Assembly (NCBI GenBank): GCA_040768665.1
Contig: JAXGMN010000008.1
Span: 372,001 to 436,000, forward strand
DNA: 64,000 nt
Direction of reading: 5' to 3'
Origin: JABWBD01 sp040768665
GTDB lineage: Bacteria > Planctomycetota > Planctomycetia > Pirellulales > Thermoguttaceae
The notes below the pieces were generated by a model. That model ran no database searches and was not told the DNA's origin. It saw only the letters and a program-made list of their open reading frames with translations. Positions 1 through 9,291 of the stretch are shown here, in pieces. Position 1 is the stretch's first letter; each line of letters opens with the position of its first letter. Made by a program: the position numbers and the translations under genes.

Positions 1-206
1 AATACCTCGCCGCCGCCGAGCAGTTTGCCCAGGAGGGCATCCGGCTGTTCCTCACGGGCGACTGCCCGCTGCCGAGAGCTTCTCATCTTCACGATCACTA
101 CGAGGCGGTGACGAACGGCGACACGCTGATGCTGGCATTGCTGCGGCTGTGGGCGGTTCGTAACCGGCCTGAAACGAAACTCGGCCTCATCAATTGCGAC
201 CGATAA
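1..206 (+). CDS. C-terminal fragment of an unidentified protein
   Basis: The window opens inside a reading frame (codons from base 3) that ends at TAA 204-206 and leaves about 67 residues. The visible tail contains a helix-like stretch, NGDTLMLALLRLWAVRNRP, and ends in LINCDR. I do not recognise the family. The stop codon lies four bases before the outer arm of a large inverted repeat at 211-434, so the gene could belong to, or be bordered by, that element. The start is outside the window. Confidence 0.5.
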   Translation, partial: YLAAAEQFAQEGIRLFLTGDCPLPRASHLHDHYEAVTNGDTLMLALLRLWAVRNRPETKLGLINCDR

Positions 207-210
207 CTTT

Positions 211-434
211 CTCAAACTGTAAACGCCACCACCGTGGTTTATTCCGGTGGGGCGATGTTTAACGACTGGAAACCGCCCTCCTGCAGACCGTTCCGTGTTT
301 TTCGCTTTCGCCGCTCGGCCATAGGGGCCGAGCGGCGGGCGCAAACACGGAACGAAACTCTTTAGCGTTTGCTTGGTTACCCAGGCGTATCGCCCCACCG
401 ACGCGAGATCCGGTGGTGGCGTTTACAGTTTGAG
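211..434. repeat. Nested inverted-repeat element (MITE-like)
   Basis: Two sets of nested inverted repeats are visible. The outer arms 211-234 and 411-434 are perfect 24-bp complements; arms 245-256 and 389-400 add 12 more paired bases. In the centre, 290-300 pairs with 343-353 and 309-320 pairs with 326-337 around a five-base loop. The outer end TGGCGTTTACAGTTTGAG (417-434, and as complement 211-228) recurs exactly at 40038-40055. No gene is inside. It looks like a non-coding mobile or regulatory palindrome; the family is not recognised. Confidence 0.7.
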
Positions 435-477
435 TGACTTTCTCCCGCAGAACTCACCTTTAACACGAGGAGACCGA

Positions 478-1749
478 ATGATGAAGAGAATTGTGCTCTG
501 CGTGCTATTTGCTCTGGTTTTCTCTTCAACGACCTTCGCGGCGGAAGAGAAGACTGCGGAAGTCCCCGAGTGGAAAGCCGGGGCGGCATCGGTCGTGATT
601 ACTCCCGGGCGTCCGTTGCCCATGTCCGGCTATGCCGGCAGAAAAGAACCGGCCGAAGGAACCGAACAGGACCTGTATGCCAAGGCGCTTGCGATCGAGG
701 ACCGCGACGGAAATCGGCTCGTCATCGTCACCATGGACCTCATCGGTGTCATCGAACGACTCCGCACGGCAGTCGCCGAGCAGGTCCAGCAGAAGTACAA
801 CCTGCCGGCCAATGCACTGCTGATGAACGCATCGCATACCCACTGCGGCCCTGCCTACGGTCGCGATGAGGCCAAGGACTATTTCGATTCGCTCGCCGGC
901 AAGGTGGTCGACCTGGTGGGCGAAGCGCTGGGGCGGCTTGAACCGGCGTCGCTGTCCTACTGCCACGCCCGCTGCGGCTTCGCCATGAACCGGCGCACGC
1001 CGACCGAGAGCGGGTATCGCAACCATCCCAACCCGGACGGGCCGGTCGACCACACGGTGCCGGTTCTCCGCGTCGCCGGCGCCGACGACGAGCTCCGTGC
1101 GGTGCTGTTCGGATACCCATGTCACAATACCACGATGGGATTCCTGCGGTGGCTCGGCGACTACGCCGGTTACGCGCAGGAGTATTTTGAGAAGGACCAC
1201 CCCGGGACGACGGCGATGTTCCTGATGGGTTGCGGGGCCGATCAGAACCCGTATCCCCGCAGCGAGCTGGAATACGCGAAGAAGCACGGCCGCTCGCTGG
1301 CCACGGCGGTCGAGGCGGCGCTGGAGGTCGGGCAGCGGACGCCGCTACACCGCCGCGCCCTGCACGGCCCGCTCCGCTCGGTCCTGGAAACGGTGGATCT
1401 GGAATCCGCGACGCCGAATCGGCCCGACTCTCCCTATCCAGTGCAGATCGTTCGCTTCGGCAACGATCTTTCGCTCGTCGCGCTGGGCAACGAGGTGGTC
1501 GTCGACTACGGGCTGAGGCTGAAGCGGGAGCTTGCCGAACCGGAGGGGCCGGCCATCTGGGTCGCGGGCTACTCCAACTCGTACGACAATTACATCGCCA
1601 GCAAGCGGGTGCTCGAGGAAGGCGGGTATGAGGCAAAATGCTGTCCGTGGAAGGCGACGCTGGAGGAGCGGATCGTGGGGAAGGTGCATGAGCTGTACGG
1701 GCAGATCACTACAACGCCTGCCTCGGTAACGGGCAGCGGCGGGCAATAA
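478..1749 (+). CDS. Neutral/alkaline ceramidase N-terminal-domain protein, secreted
   Basis: This 423-residue exported protein matches the N-terminal domain of neutral/alkaline non-lysosomal ceramidases. It shows the family opening (WKAGAASVVITPG), the NASHTHCGP motif at about residues 117-125 expected to supply zinc-binding histidines, and a later MGCGADQNP segment. True ceramidases are much longer and have a C-terminal immunoglobulin-like domain, absent here, so the substrate is uncertain; planctomycetes have many such one-domain paralogues. The start at 478 follows a GAGGAG site (467-472) and gives a clear signal peptide ending near FAAEE. An in-frame TTG at 373 lies within the palindrome and was rejected. 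It stands alone, convergent with the next gene. Confidence 0.8.
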   Translation: MMKRIVLCVLFALVFSSTTFAAEEKTAEVPEWKAGAASVVITPGRPLPMSGYAGRKEPAEGTEQDLYAKALAIEDRDGNRLVIVTMDLIGVIERLRTAVAEQVQQKYNLPANALLMNASHTHCGPAYGRDEAKDYFDSLAGKVVDLVGEALGRLEPASLSYCHARCGFAMNRRTPTESGYRNHPNPDGPVDHTVPVLRVAGADDELRAVLFGYPCHNTTMGFLRWLGDYAGYAQEYFEKDHPGTTAMFLMGCGADQNPYPRSELEYAKKHGRSLATAVEAALEVGQRTPLHRRALHGPLRSVLETVDLESATPNRPDSPYPVQIVRFGNDLSLVALGNEVVVDYGLRLKRELAEPEGPAIWVAGYSNSYDNYIASKRVLEEGGYEAKCCPWKATLEERIVGKVHELYGQITTTPASVTGSGGQ

Positions 1750-1783
1750 GAACCACTCAGCAGCAGAACGTCTCAAGAACAGC

Positions 1784-2776
1784 CTACCATCGGGCTTCCA
1801 GACCAATCCGTGCCCCGTGGAAGAAGACGCTGCCCGTTGTGTCGATCGTTGTGCCGCTTGAGGCCGTATCGGTGAAATCGAGTTGATCCGGAGCCAGGGC
1901 GAGCCCTTCCAGCCAAATCAGTTCATAGCCCGCGCGGAACAGAAGACAGCGATTAAGCTGCAACGTGCCGAACAGCCCTAGCTCGGCGACACAAGCGGTT
2001 TGGCCGTTGTCCGCATTCGCATTGCGGAGCATCAACGTGTTATTAAGGTCCCCGACGATATTGTGCTGCTCGGCCGCGTTGCCGTACAATCCGACCTTGC
2101 CCGTTAAGTCCAAACCGAGCCGCCCGCGACGCCCCTGCCAAATCCCGCCGATCTGGCACCCGTACAGGTGATTGGAGGTTGTCGTCCTGTAGTCGCTCTG
2201 ACCGGAATCGAAATCGAGTCCGCGGATAGTGAGTTGTTCGTCCAGGTTCACGTAGCGAAACCCAACCAGCCATGCGAGGTAATCGGTTCTGCGGATGTAG
2301 TTCAGCTCGACGTGGTGCCACTCGGAACCGTAGTTCAGCCACATGACGTCGGCACGGTTCAGGTCGAGGCTGGCCAATCCCAGGTCGCCCGGAATGCTGA
2401 GCCGATCTTGGCCGACCACCATGGAATCTGCGTGCCAATCGTGCAGCCCCAAGTAGCCGATTTCCAGGCTGGAGCAGGCATTGAGATGGTATCCCAACAT
2501 CAGACGCGGTCCGGCTTCCCAATCGAAATCGAGGCCGCCGGTGGACATGAGCGTCTGACGCGTGTCGGAGTCGAGGACCACCGCGGTGTTGCGGGCATCA
2601 TCATCTCGCGTCAACAGGAATGCATCGGCAGTTGCGTACCACGGTGCTGAACAGGTACAGCATGCGCACCGGTAGCTTCCGCATGTTCCACTGATTGGAG
2701 CAACCTCCTCGGCAGCGCTCGCCAAGCCCGAGGCCGAAAGGACAGCCATTGCCACAACGCAGAACAACCTCCTCAT
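1784..2776 (-). CDS. BBP7-type outer-membrane beta-barrel protein
   Basis: This 330-residue protein has a signal peptide (about residues 1-22) and alternating beta-strand patterns typical of the planctomycete BBP7 (DUF1551) outer-membrane family: WYATADAFLLTRDD after the leader, repeated aromatic strands, and a final aromatic residue (EARW). Its role is presumably structural or as a channel; the substrate is unknown. The ATG at 2776 is preceded by AAAAGGAG at the right spacing; an upstream in-frame start at 2836 would disrupt the signal peptide. Oddly, five cysteines crowd into residues 32-42 just after the leader (CGSYRCACCTC), suggesting disulfides or surface attachment. Confidence 0.75.
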   Translation of the reverse strand: MRRLFCVVAMAVLSASGLASAAEEVAPISGTCGSYRCACCTCSAPWYATADAFLLTRDDDARNTAVVLDSDTRQTLMSTGGLDFDWEAGPRLMLGYHLNACSSLEIGYLGLHDWHADSMVVGQDRLSIPGDLGLASLDLNRADVMWLNYGSEWHHVELNYIRRTDYLAWLVGFRYVNLDEQLTIRGLDFDSGQSDYRTTTSNHLYGCQIGGIWQGRRGRLGLDLTGKVGLYGNAAEQHNIVGDLNNTLMLRNANADNGQTACVAELGLFGTLQLNRCLLFRAGYELIWLEGLALAPDQLDFTDTASSGTTIDTTGSVFFHGARIGLEARW

Positions 2777-3075
2777 TGATGCACTCCTTTTCGTGCAGGC
2801 CGCCGTGATGAATGGAATCCGCGAGGATACTACCACTTTGGCAAGATCGGCGCCATCAGCAAATGCGCCACTGGCGTCTCTTCAGGAAAAATCGGCACAA
2901 CCCAGACACGCGCGCGAGGCAAACTCGTGGAAGTGCTCGTGGAATAAAGATCCGCGTGAGAGTTTTTCCGAATGTCGGGGTTATGACTGTTTCCGCGGCA
3001 GGCGCCGGCGCGAGAAACTCAGCGTCGGATCCGGACGAACTCACAAAATCGGAACAGGTGGAACTTCCCTCAAAC
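2777..3075. other. Intergenic region without a recognised gene
   Basis: About 300 bases separate the stop of the giant surface protein from the start of the barrel protein, both leftward. I see the barrel gene's ribosome-binding site next to 2776 but no convincing promoter, terminator or small gene. Rightward open frames here run on into antisense of the giant protein and are shadows. Confidence 0.4.
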
Positions 3076-6000
3076 TCACCCCAAATTAAATCCGTTGGGG
3101 AAGTCCGGATCGCTGAGCAGAACAGAATCAACGTACTGTCCGTCCGGTCGGAAACGGCGAATTTGCCCGGTGCGATTATCCGGTCCTTGGACGCTGAACA
3201 GATAGTCCACCAATCCGTCGCCGTTCGTATCGCGAGCCACGGTGCGAACCGCCGCATTCGGTCCGGCGTCGGCCAGCGCGAAGAAACTACTGAGGAGTGT
3301 TTCGTCCAAGCCGCTGAACACCCGCACGAGCGATCCACCTTCGGGTCCGGCGGAGGCGATGATGTCCGGTATCGGATCGTCATTCACCCGGCCGACGGAG
3401 ACATAGACGCCGCCGCGGAAGCCGCTGCCAAAAGGCGTGATGGTACGGATCGGCTCGTAGTTCGCCGCGGGGGTGGCGACGTCAAAGACACGGATTGCAG
3501 CTTCCATTCCGGAACCGGAGCCGACAATCACCTCTGCCTGACCGTCTCCGGTCAGATCGGCTGCCGCGATCGTGGCTCCGCCGATGAAGTCGGTTGGAAA
3601 TGCAGGAAACTCTCGCCAGGGCGTGTCGCTGAACGGATCGGCGGGATTGGTTTCCCCTTGGTTGCGGAACGCACGGACGACGGAGGTTCCGCGGCTGGGC
3701 ACGGCGAGAATGTCGGACCAACCGTCGCCGTCGACGTCGGCAGTTGTCAAGTGGATCCCGCCGGCGAAGGCGGGATCGTAGGCATTGATGCGGAAGGTGG
3801 TGAGTTCCTGGCCATCGAGGTTAAAGGCTTTGATCAGCGGAGCGTGGCCGGGGCCGGGAGCCGTGATCACCTCGGCCTGACCGTCGCCGTCGAGGTCCGC
3901 GACAGCCACGCGGACGCCGCCGCGATACTCGGGTTCGTAGGCGAGGAATTCGCTGCGGAGTTCAAAAGTGGCGGCGTCGAAGATCTTAACTTCCGGTCGA
4001 CTGGTGCTGCCGGCTTCGGATCCGAGGGCGATTACAGGAGGCGTATTGCTTTCCGTCACGGTGGCCACGAACGACTCGCGCCCGGCGGCCCCGGTGGCAT
4101 CCGTCACCTTCACGGTGACGGTGTACTGGCCCGGTCCGTCGGCCTCGGTGGTCGCCCAGGTAAACGCTCCCGTCTCCGCGTCGATTGTCGCACCCTGCGG
4201 AGCGCCTTCCAGGCTGAAGGACAGCGGCTGATCCGTGTCGGTCGCGGAAACGGTGAACAGCAGTGTCTGCCCTGCTTGGACTTCCTTGTTTCCGATCGGT
4301 TGGATGACCGGCGCGTCGTTGACGGAAACCTGGAACGACTGGTCGACCGAGTTTCCGGCAAGATCGGACGCTCGCAGTGTCACGGGATGGCTGCCCGTTT
4401 GCCCCGCCGCGGGCGTCCAGGTGACCCGGCCCGTATTCAAGTTTACAATCATGCCAGCCGGCGCCTGCGTCAACTGATAGCGAATCTGCCCGCTGCTCTC
4501 CCCGGATGTCTTCGCATTGTAAACATACTCGGTTCCCTGTCCTGCGCCGAGCGCCGGCGAGGATGTGAACACCGGGGCAGCCGTGTCGACCGTAATCGCG
4601 AGCGGCGACGAAGCCTGACTCGACTGATCGAGCTTAGCCGTGATCGAGTGCACCCCGTCCGAAAGGTCAAAGGTTCCGTTGGTCTCGATCGTCGCCGAAG
4701 TGCTGCTGGCGGTCGCCCGGCCGATGAGGTTATTCCCATCAGCGTAGAGCGAAATCACGTTGCCGGAAGTCACGCCGTTAACAAGAAATCGTAGCGTCTT
4801 TCCGGGGGTATTGTCGAGGTTGGTAATGCGGTCGCTGCTGCTCAACCCCGTGTCGGCACTGGCAAGCAATTGAATGCTGATCGAAGGCGCGATGGTGATA
4901 GGAACCGACTGTGTGTCCCACGCGTTTGCATTCGGCGCCCGCACCGCGACCATGATCGTGTGGGTCCCGATGATCCCGTTCTTGGGTGTCACCAGCACGC
5001 TTCCGGTCGATAAATTGACGTCGACCTGAAGGTTGGCATTCTCCGGATACGCCATGCCGTCGTAATAGATCGGGTCGCCTTCGATATCCATTGCAGGGAT
5101 GTTGAACTGAACAGGAGTATCGACAGTGGTCTGCACGGGAGCGATCGGCAGCAAGAACGGCTGCGCATTGCTCGTATCCGGCAGGATTGTCACGTGGAAC
5201 GTTCGCTGCGCGGTGCCGCCGTGGCCGTCGCTGACGGTGACAGTCACGTCGGCCTCGCCGGCTGTCCCTTCGGGCGCCGAGAGCCGCGCAACGCCGTTTT
5301 CATGATCGCAGAAGACGGTCACGGAAGTCATGACAACCGGCGTGAGCGGCCTGTCGCTCGAATCCGTGTCGACGGCGTTGATCTGGTCGCGAACGCTATC
5401 TCCGTCGGTCAGAAAGCCGAATATGCTGTGGTTGAAGTCCAGGTGTCGCGTGGCGGTGTCCGTGATGAAGAACTGCGAATCGTTGGTATCATCGCTGCTC
5501 TTTGCCATCGACAGGACCCCTGCGCTCGTATGCTGAAGATCCGGATGGAACTCGTCGTCGAAGTAAACGCCGGAACCGCCGGCGCCGGTTCCCGTAGGGT
5601 CGCCGCCCTGGATCATGAAGTTGTCGATCACCCGATGAAACGTCAGCCCGTTGTAGAAGCCGGACTGGGCCAGTTCGATAATCCGGGCCGTGGTCCGAGG
5701 TGTAAGATCCTCGAACAGCTCGAACACCATGTCCCCGTAGTCCTGGACGGATATCCGCATGCTTCGGGCACCCTGCGGGACGGTGGTCGTCAAGACGGAA
5801 TTGTTACTCGAGACTGAGTACGTCAGCGTGTCACCGTCGGCGTCGAACCCATCCAAGCCAACATGTAGGGGCGAGCCTGAGTAAACCGTGACATCGGGGA
5901 TGGCGGCGAACGTGGGCGCCGAATTTCCGTTTTCGTCGTCGGCGATGGTTATGGTTACACTATGCTGGGCGCCCAGGGTGTAGCCGGCGCCGGACTGGAG

Positions 6001-9000
6001 GATTAGCACGGCCGTCTCGGCCGTCTCGATCGCAGTGTCATCGAGCACTTCCAGCGTCACATCGACCGAGGATTGGCCAGCGGGGATCGTCACCGTTGTC
6101 CCGGTCACGTCGGTGGTGCCAACCTTCAGTACGTAATCGTTTCCCGTGCCGCGGGTGGCGGTTCCGCTCATAGCGAACGTGATGGTGAGCGCAGCTTCGG
6201 TCGAACCGGTTCGTGTAATGCGATACGTGCCGTCGTTCGACGGTTCGGCCGCCGCGGCGTCGGTCGCGCCAATCGTCACGACCGGTGTGTCATCGTCGGC
6301 AATGTTGATCGGAACCAACTGAGTGTCCCAGTCATTGCCGTTGGCGGCACGGACGGCGACCATAATCGTGTGAGTGCCGATGATCCCGTTTTTCGGTGTC
6401 ACCACCACGCTTCCTGTAGTCGAATTGACATCGACCTGGAGATCGGCATTTACGGGATACGCCATGCCGTCGTAATAGATCGGGTCGCCTTCGATGTCCG
6501 TTGCGGGGATGCTGAAGTGGACAGGCGTGTCGACCGTGGTCTGCACCGGATCGATCGGCAGCAGGTAGGGCTGCGCATTCCAGCTATCCGGCTGGATCGT
6601 GACATGGAACGTTCGCTGCGCGGTGCCGCCGTGGCCATCGCTGACCGTGACAGTCACGTCGGCCTGGCCCGTTGTCCCCTCCGGCGCGGACAGCCGCAGG
6701 ACACCGTTTTCGTTGTCGTAAAAGACGGTTACCGAACTCATGACAACCGGCGTGAGCGGCCTGTCGCTCGAATCCGTGTCGACGGCATTGATCTGGTTGC
6801 GAACGCTATCTCCCTCGGTCAGAAAGCCGAATATGCTGTCGTTGAAGTCCAGGTGTCGCGTGGCGGTGTCCGTGATGAAGAACTGCGAATCGTTGGTGTC
6901 ATCGCTGCTCTTTGCCATCGACAGGATCCCTGCGCTTGTATGCTGAAGATCCGGATGGAACTCGTCGTCGAAGTAAACGCCGGAACCGCCGGCGCCGGTT
7001 CCCGTAGGGTCGCCGCCCTGGATCATGAAGTTGTCGATCACCCGATGAAACGTCAGCCCGTTGTAGAAGCCGGACTGGGCCAGTTCAGTAATCCGGGCCG
7101 TGGTCCGAGGCGTGAGGTCCTCGAACAGTTCAAACTTCATATCTCCGTAACCGGCCACGGAGATCTTCATGGTGCGGTTGCCCTGGGGCACCGTGGTCGT
7201 CAGGGCCGAGTTAGTGCTTGAAACCGAGTAGGTTAACGTGTCGCCGTCGCTATCGAACCCGTCCAGGGCGATGTGCAACGGTGCGCCCGCGTACAGCGTC
7301 ACATCCGAAATGGCCGCCAGCGTGGGCGCAGAGGCCACGGTTGGCGGTTGGCCGGCGCCGGCGGGTTCGATCTCTTCGAACTGGTCAAGCCATAAGGTAG
7401 CCCCCATGTCCGTCAAGGAAATGCCGGTGGACGGCTCAAAGCTCAGTGGGACGGCTGCCCCGTCGGGAACCAATGCCTTGTCCATGCCGGCTCCACCAAA
7501 GGCATGGATCTCGTCAAAACCTTCTGCGAAATTACTGAACGCGGTCTGCGAGTTAGCGCCGAATAGAACTGCATATGTGGCCGTAGCCTCGAAGCTGTCG
7601 GCGCCATCGGTGCCGAGAAGAGTAACGCTGTCGCTGCCGAGAGTCGCTTTTGCTTGGACCTCATCAAACATATAGGTCCACAACTTGTAGTCAGCACTCG
7701 ATAAATGGGAGACCGCGGGACCCGCCACGAACACGTCGTCTCGAATCGCCATGTCATCGGGATCGCCCGTATTGTGGTCGTACAGCAGCGCCACATCGGT
7801 TCCGCTGCGCGTGCTATAGGCTCTCACGTTCGGAAAGCCCGTCACGCGGTTCAGGTAGTCGCCTCGCTGCCAGGAGTAGCCCGGATCGTCGAGATCGGCG
7901 CCGGTCCGGAACATCCTGGTTTCCGCCGGGTTGCCCTCCATCGTATCGTCGCGCGGCGAGTCCTCCAGAACGATCCTGTCCTCGCTGTCGTTGTGGTTCA
8001 CGCGTATGGCTTCAGCGCTGGGAAACCCGTAGGCGGCGACCGTATAGCCTGGTGCGATCATGCCGGCTTCGCGCGGTTTGAGGTTCAGCCGGTCCGCGCC
8101 GACGGTGTCGTGGATGATCAGCTTGTCGCTGCCACCCCTGCCGTAGGCGACCGTCGCATCGAATCCTTTGGCAATGTGCCACACGCTCCCGGTGCCGCTG
8201 AGAAAGCGGGTGGCGGCGGGCGTCGAGCGCAGCCAATCGTTGGCCCTTGAGCCGCGGAAGACGACTTTGTCCGCGTCGGCGTCGCCGAGTTCCGCCTCGC
8301 CGATCATCGTCTTGAAGCCGCGGACATGGTGGAAATATCCGTCGCCGGTCATGCGAGCCCAGATGGGGAAGAACTCCAATAGATCGTCGCCACCGGGCAA
8401 ATCGTGGAAGGTTGCCGTGTCGCCGCCGCCGTTGCCGCGCGCATAGACGGTGTCGGCCGCGACATGGATCGAAACGCCGTCGCCGGCCATTTCGGCATGG
8501 CCGGGCCAGGCCGTGTAGGCGTTCCGGCCTTTCGAACCCCAGACCGTGACGGTGTCATTGCCGCCGGCGCCGTCGTAATCGCTCGACTCGACGTTGATCG
8601 TACTGAGCCGGTAGCCTTCGCCCTCGAACGAGCCCGAGTTCGGCTGGAGGGTCGCACGATCCGAGGCGAGTGTGCCGATGAACCGCACCTGGTCGGCACC
8701 GTCCAGGCCGTCGAATGAAAAAGTGGTGGCTTCGGCGGCGGTGAACTCGTAGGTGATATCATTGATCATCAGGCGCCGGGAGCCCGCATCCATGAGGAAC
8801 CGATCGTCCCCTTCGGTTCCGCGGACGGCGACGCTTGTGCCAATCTGCTGCACCAGGTTAGTCAGCACCAGGTCCGCCGGTTCGCTCCCGACCACGTCGG
8901 CGTAGTAGACCACCCCGGGCCCCGGCACCTGGTAATCGATCCGGCCGGCGGCTGAGACCAGTTCGGTCGTGGCGGAATCGTAGAGCGTGAGGTGTGCGCT

Positions 9001-9291
9001 GGTGTCGGATGCCTGAAGCGTGAGGGTGCCGGCCTGCGAGGTCTCCACGCGAAAACACACGGGCCCGTCCGCAAACTCGAGGTCCGAGACGATCTGTTGG
9101 TCGATCGCACCTAGATTCAACGGGCCGAGAGGTTCCGTGGAAGGGCCGACGGACAGCATCCGCCGTTCTTCCAGCGGCTCGATGCGCAATCGCCGATGCT
9201 GCAAATCGCTTCCCGGTCGGCGGCGGCTGCCGAGCATCTTGTCGAGCGAGGGGGTAGACGGCTTCCGATTGACCGCGAAGCTTTTGCGCAT
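3076..9291 (-). CDS. Giant secreted surface protein with two cyclophilin domains, Calx-beta, Ig-like and FG-GAP/VCBS repeats
   Basis: This 2071-residue protein begins with a basic leader and IEPLEERRMLS (residues 37-47), the planctomycete LEPR-XLL-type motif of very large exported proteins. Visible modules in order are: low-complexity beta-rich repeats (about 60-660); an Ig/cadherin-like segment and a full cyclophilin-type peptidyl-prolyl isomerase domain (about 695-857, with FHRVIDNFMIQGGD and QFFITD); a Calx-beta domain (about 1000-1120); a second, almost identical Ig plus cyclophilin unit (about 1165-1327); further putative Ig domains (about 1450-1740); and FG-GAP/VCBS repeats with DxDGDG calcium motifs near the C-terminus. 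The ATG at 9291 follows AGGAAGGGA; upstream in-frame codons lack a site. It is probably a cell-surface, calcium-binding adhesin or matrix protein with foldase modules. Confidence 0.85.
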   Translation of the reverse strand: MRKSFAVNRKPSTPSLDKMLGSRRRPGSDLQHRRLRIEPLEERRMLSVGPSTEPLGPLNLGAIDQQIVSDLEFADGPVCFRVETSQAGTLTLQASDTSAHLTLYDSATTELVSAAGRIDYQVPGPGVVYYADVVGSEPADLVLTNLVQQIGTSVAVRGTEGDDRFLMDAGSRRLMINDITYEFTAAEATTFSFDGLDGADQVRFIGTLASDRATLQPNSGSFEGEGYRLSTINVESSDYDGAGGNDTVTVWGSKGRNAYTAWPGHAEMAGDGVSIHVAADTVYARGNGGGDTATFHDLPGGDDLLEFFPIWARMTGDGYFHHVRGFKTMIGEAELGDADADKVVFRGSRANDWLRSTPAATRFLSGTGSVWHIAKGFDATVAYGRGGSDKLIIHDTVGADRLNLKPREAGMIAPGYTVAAYGFPSAEAIRVNHNDSEDRIVLEDSPRDDTMEGNPAETRMFRTGADLDDPGYSWQRGDYLNRVTGFPNVRAYSTRSGTDVALLYDHNTGDPDDMAIRDDVFVAGPAVSHLSSADYKLWTYMFDEVQAKATLGSDSVTLLGTDGADSFEATATYAVLFGANSQTAFSNFAEGFDEIHAFGGAGMDKALVPDGAAVPLSFEPSTGISLTDMGATLWLDQFEEIEPAGAGQPPTVASAPTLAAISDVTLYAGAPLHIALDGFDSDGDTLTYSVSSTNSALTTTVPQGNRTMKISVAGYGDMKFELFEDLTPRTTARITELAQSGFYNGLTFHRVIDNFMIQGGDPTGTGAGGSGVYFDDEFHPDLQHTSAGILSMAKSSDDTNDSQFFITDTATRHLDFNDSIFGFLTEGDSVRNQINAVDTDSSDRPLTPVVMSSVTVFYDNENGVLRLSAPEGTTGQADVTVTVSDGHGGTAQRTFHVTIQPDSWNAQPYLLPIDPVQTTVDTPVHFSIPATDIEGDPIYYDGMAYPVNADLQVDVNSTTGSVVVTPKNGIIGTHTIMVAVRAANGNDWDTQLVPINIADDDTPVVTIGATDAAAAEPSNDGTYRITRTGSTEAALTITFAMSGTATRGTGNDYVLKVGTTDVTGTTVTIPAGQSSVDVTLEVLDDTAIETAETAVLILQSGAGYTLGAQHSVTITIADDENGNSAPTFAAIPDVTVYSGSPLHVGLDGFDADGDTLTYSVSSNNSVLTTTVPQGARSMRISVQDYGDMVFELFEDLTPRTTARIIELAQSGFYNGLTFHRVIDNFMIQGGDPTGTGAGGSGVYFDDEFHPDLQHTSAGVLSMAKSSDDTNDSQFFITDTATRHLDFNHSIFGFLTDGDSVRDQINAVDTDSSDRPLTPVVMTSVTVFCDHENGVARLSAPEGTAGEADVTVTVSDGHGGTAQRTFHVTILPDTSNAQPFLLPIAPVQTTVDTPVQFNIPAMDIEGDPIYYDGMAYPENANLQVDVNLSTGSVLVTPKNGIIGTHTIMVAVRAPNANAWDTQSVPITIAPSISIQLLASADTGLSSSDRITNLDNTPGKTLRFLVNGVTSGNVISLYADGNNLIGRATASSTSATIETNGTFDLSDGVHSITAKLDQSSQASSPLAITVDTAAPVFTSSPALGAGQGTEYVYNAKTSGESSGQIRYQLTQAPAGMIVNLNTGRVTWTPAAGQTGSHPVTLRASDLAGNSVDQSFQVSVNDAPVIQPIGNKEVQAGQTLLFTVSATDTDQPLSFSLEGAPQGATIDAETGAFTWATTEADGPGQYTVTVKVTDATGAAGRESFVATVTESNTPPVIALGSEAGSTSRPEVKIFDAATFELRSEFLAYEPEYRGGVRVAVADLDGDGQAEVITAPGPGHAPLIKAFNLDGQELTTFRINAYDPAFAGGIHLTTADVDGDGWSDILAVPSRGTSVVRAFRNQGETNPADPFSDTPWREFPAFPTDFIGGATIAAADLTGDGQAEVIVGSGSGMEAAIRVFDVATPAANYEPIRTITPFGSGFRGGVYVSVGRVNDDPIPDIIASAGPEGGSLVRVFSGLDETLLSSFFALADAGPNAAVRTVARDTNGDGLVDYLFSVQGPDNRTGQIRRFRPDGQYVDSVLLSDPDFPNGFNLG

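Noticed and set aside
2812..4794. Rightward 660-residue open frame
   Set aside because: It is antisense to the giant surface protein, has no recognisable domain and no ribosome site. GC-rich codon bias keeps the opposite strand open.
6073..7221. Rightward 382-residue open frame with internal repeats
   Set aside because: Antisense to the duplicated cyclophilin modules; its repeats only mirror that duplication.
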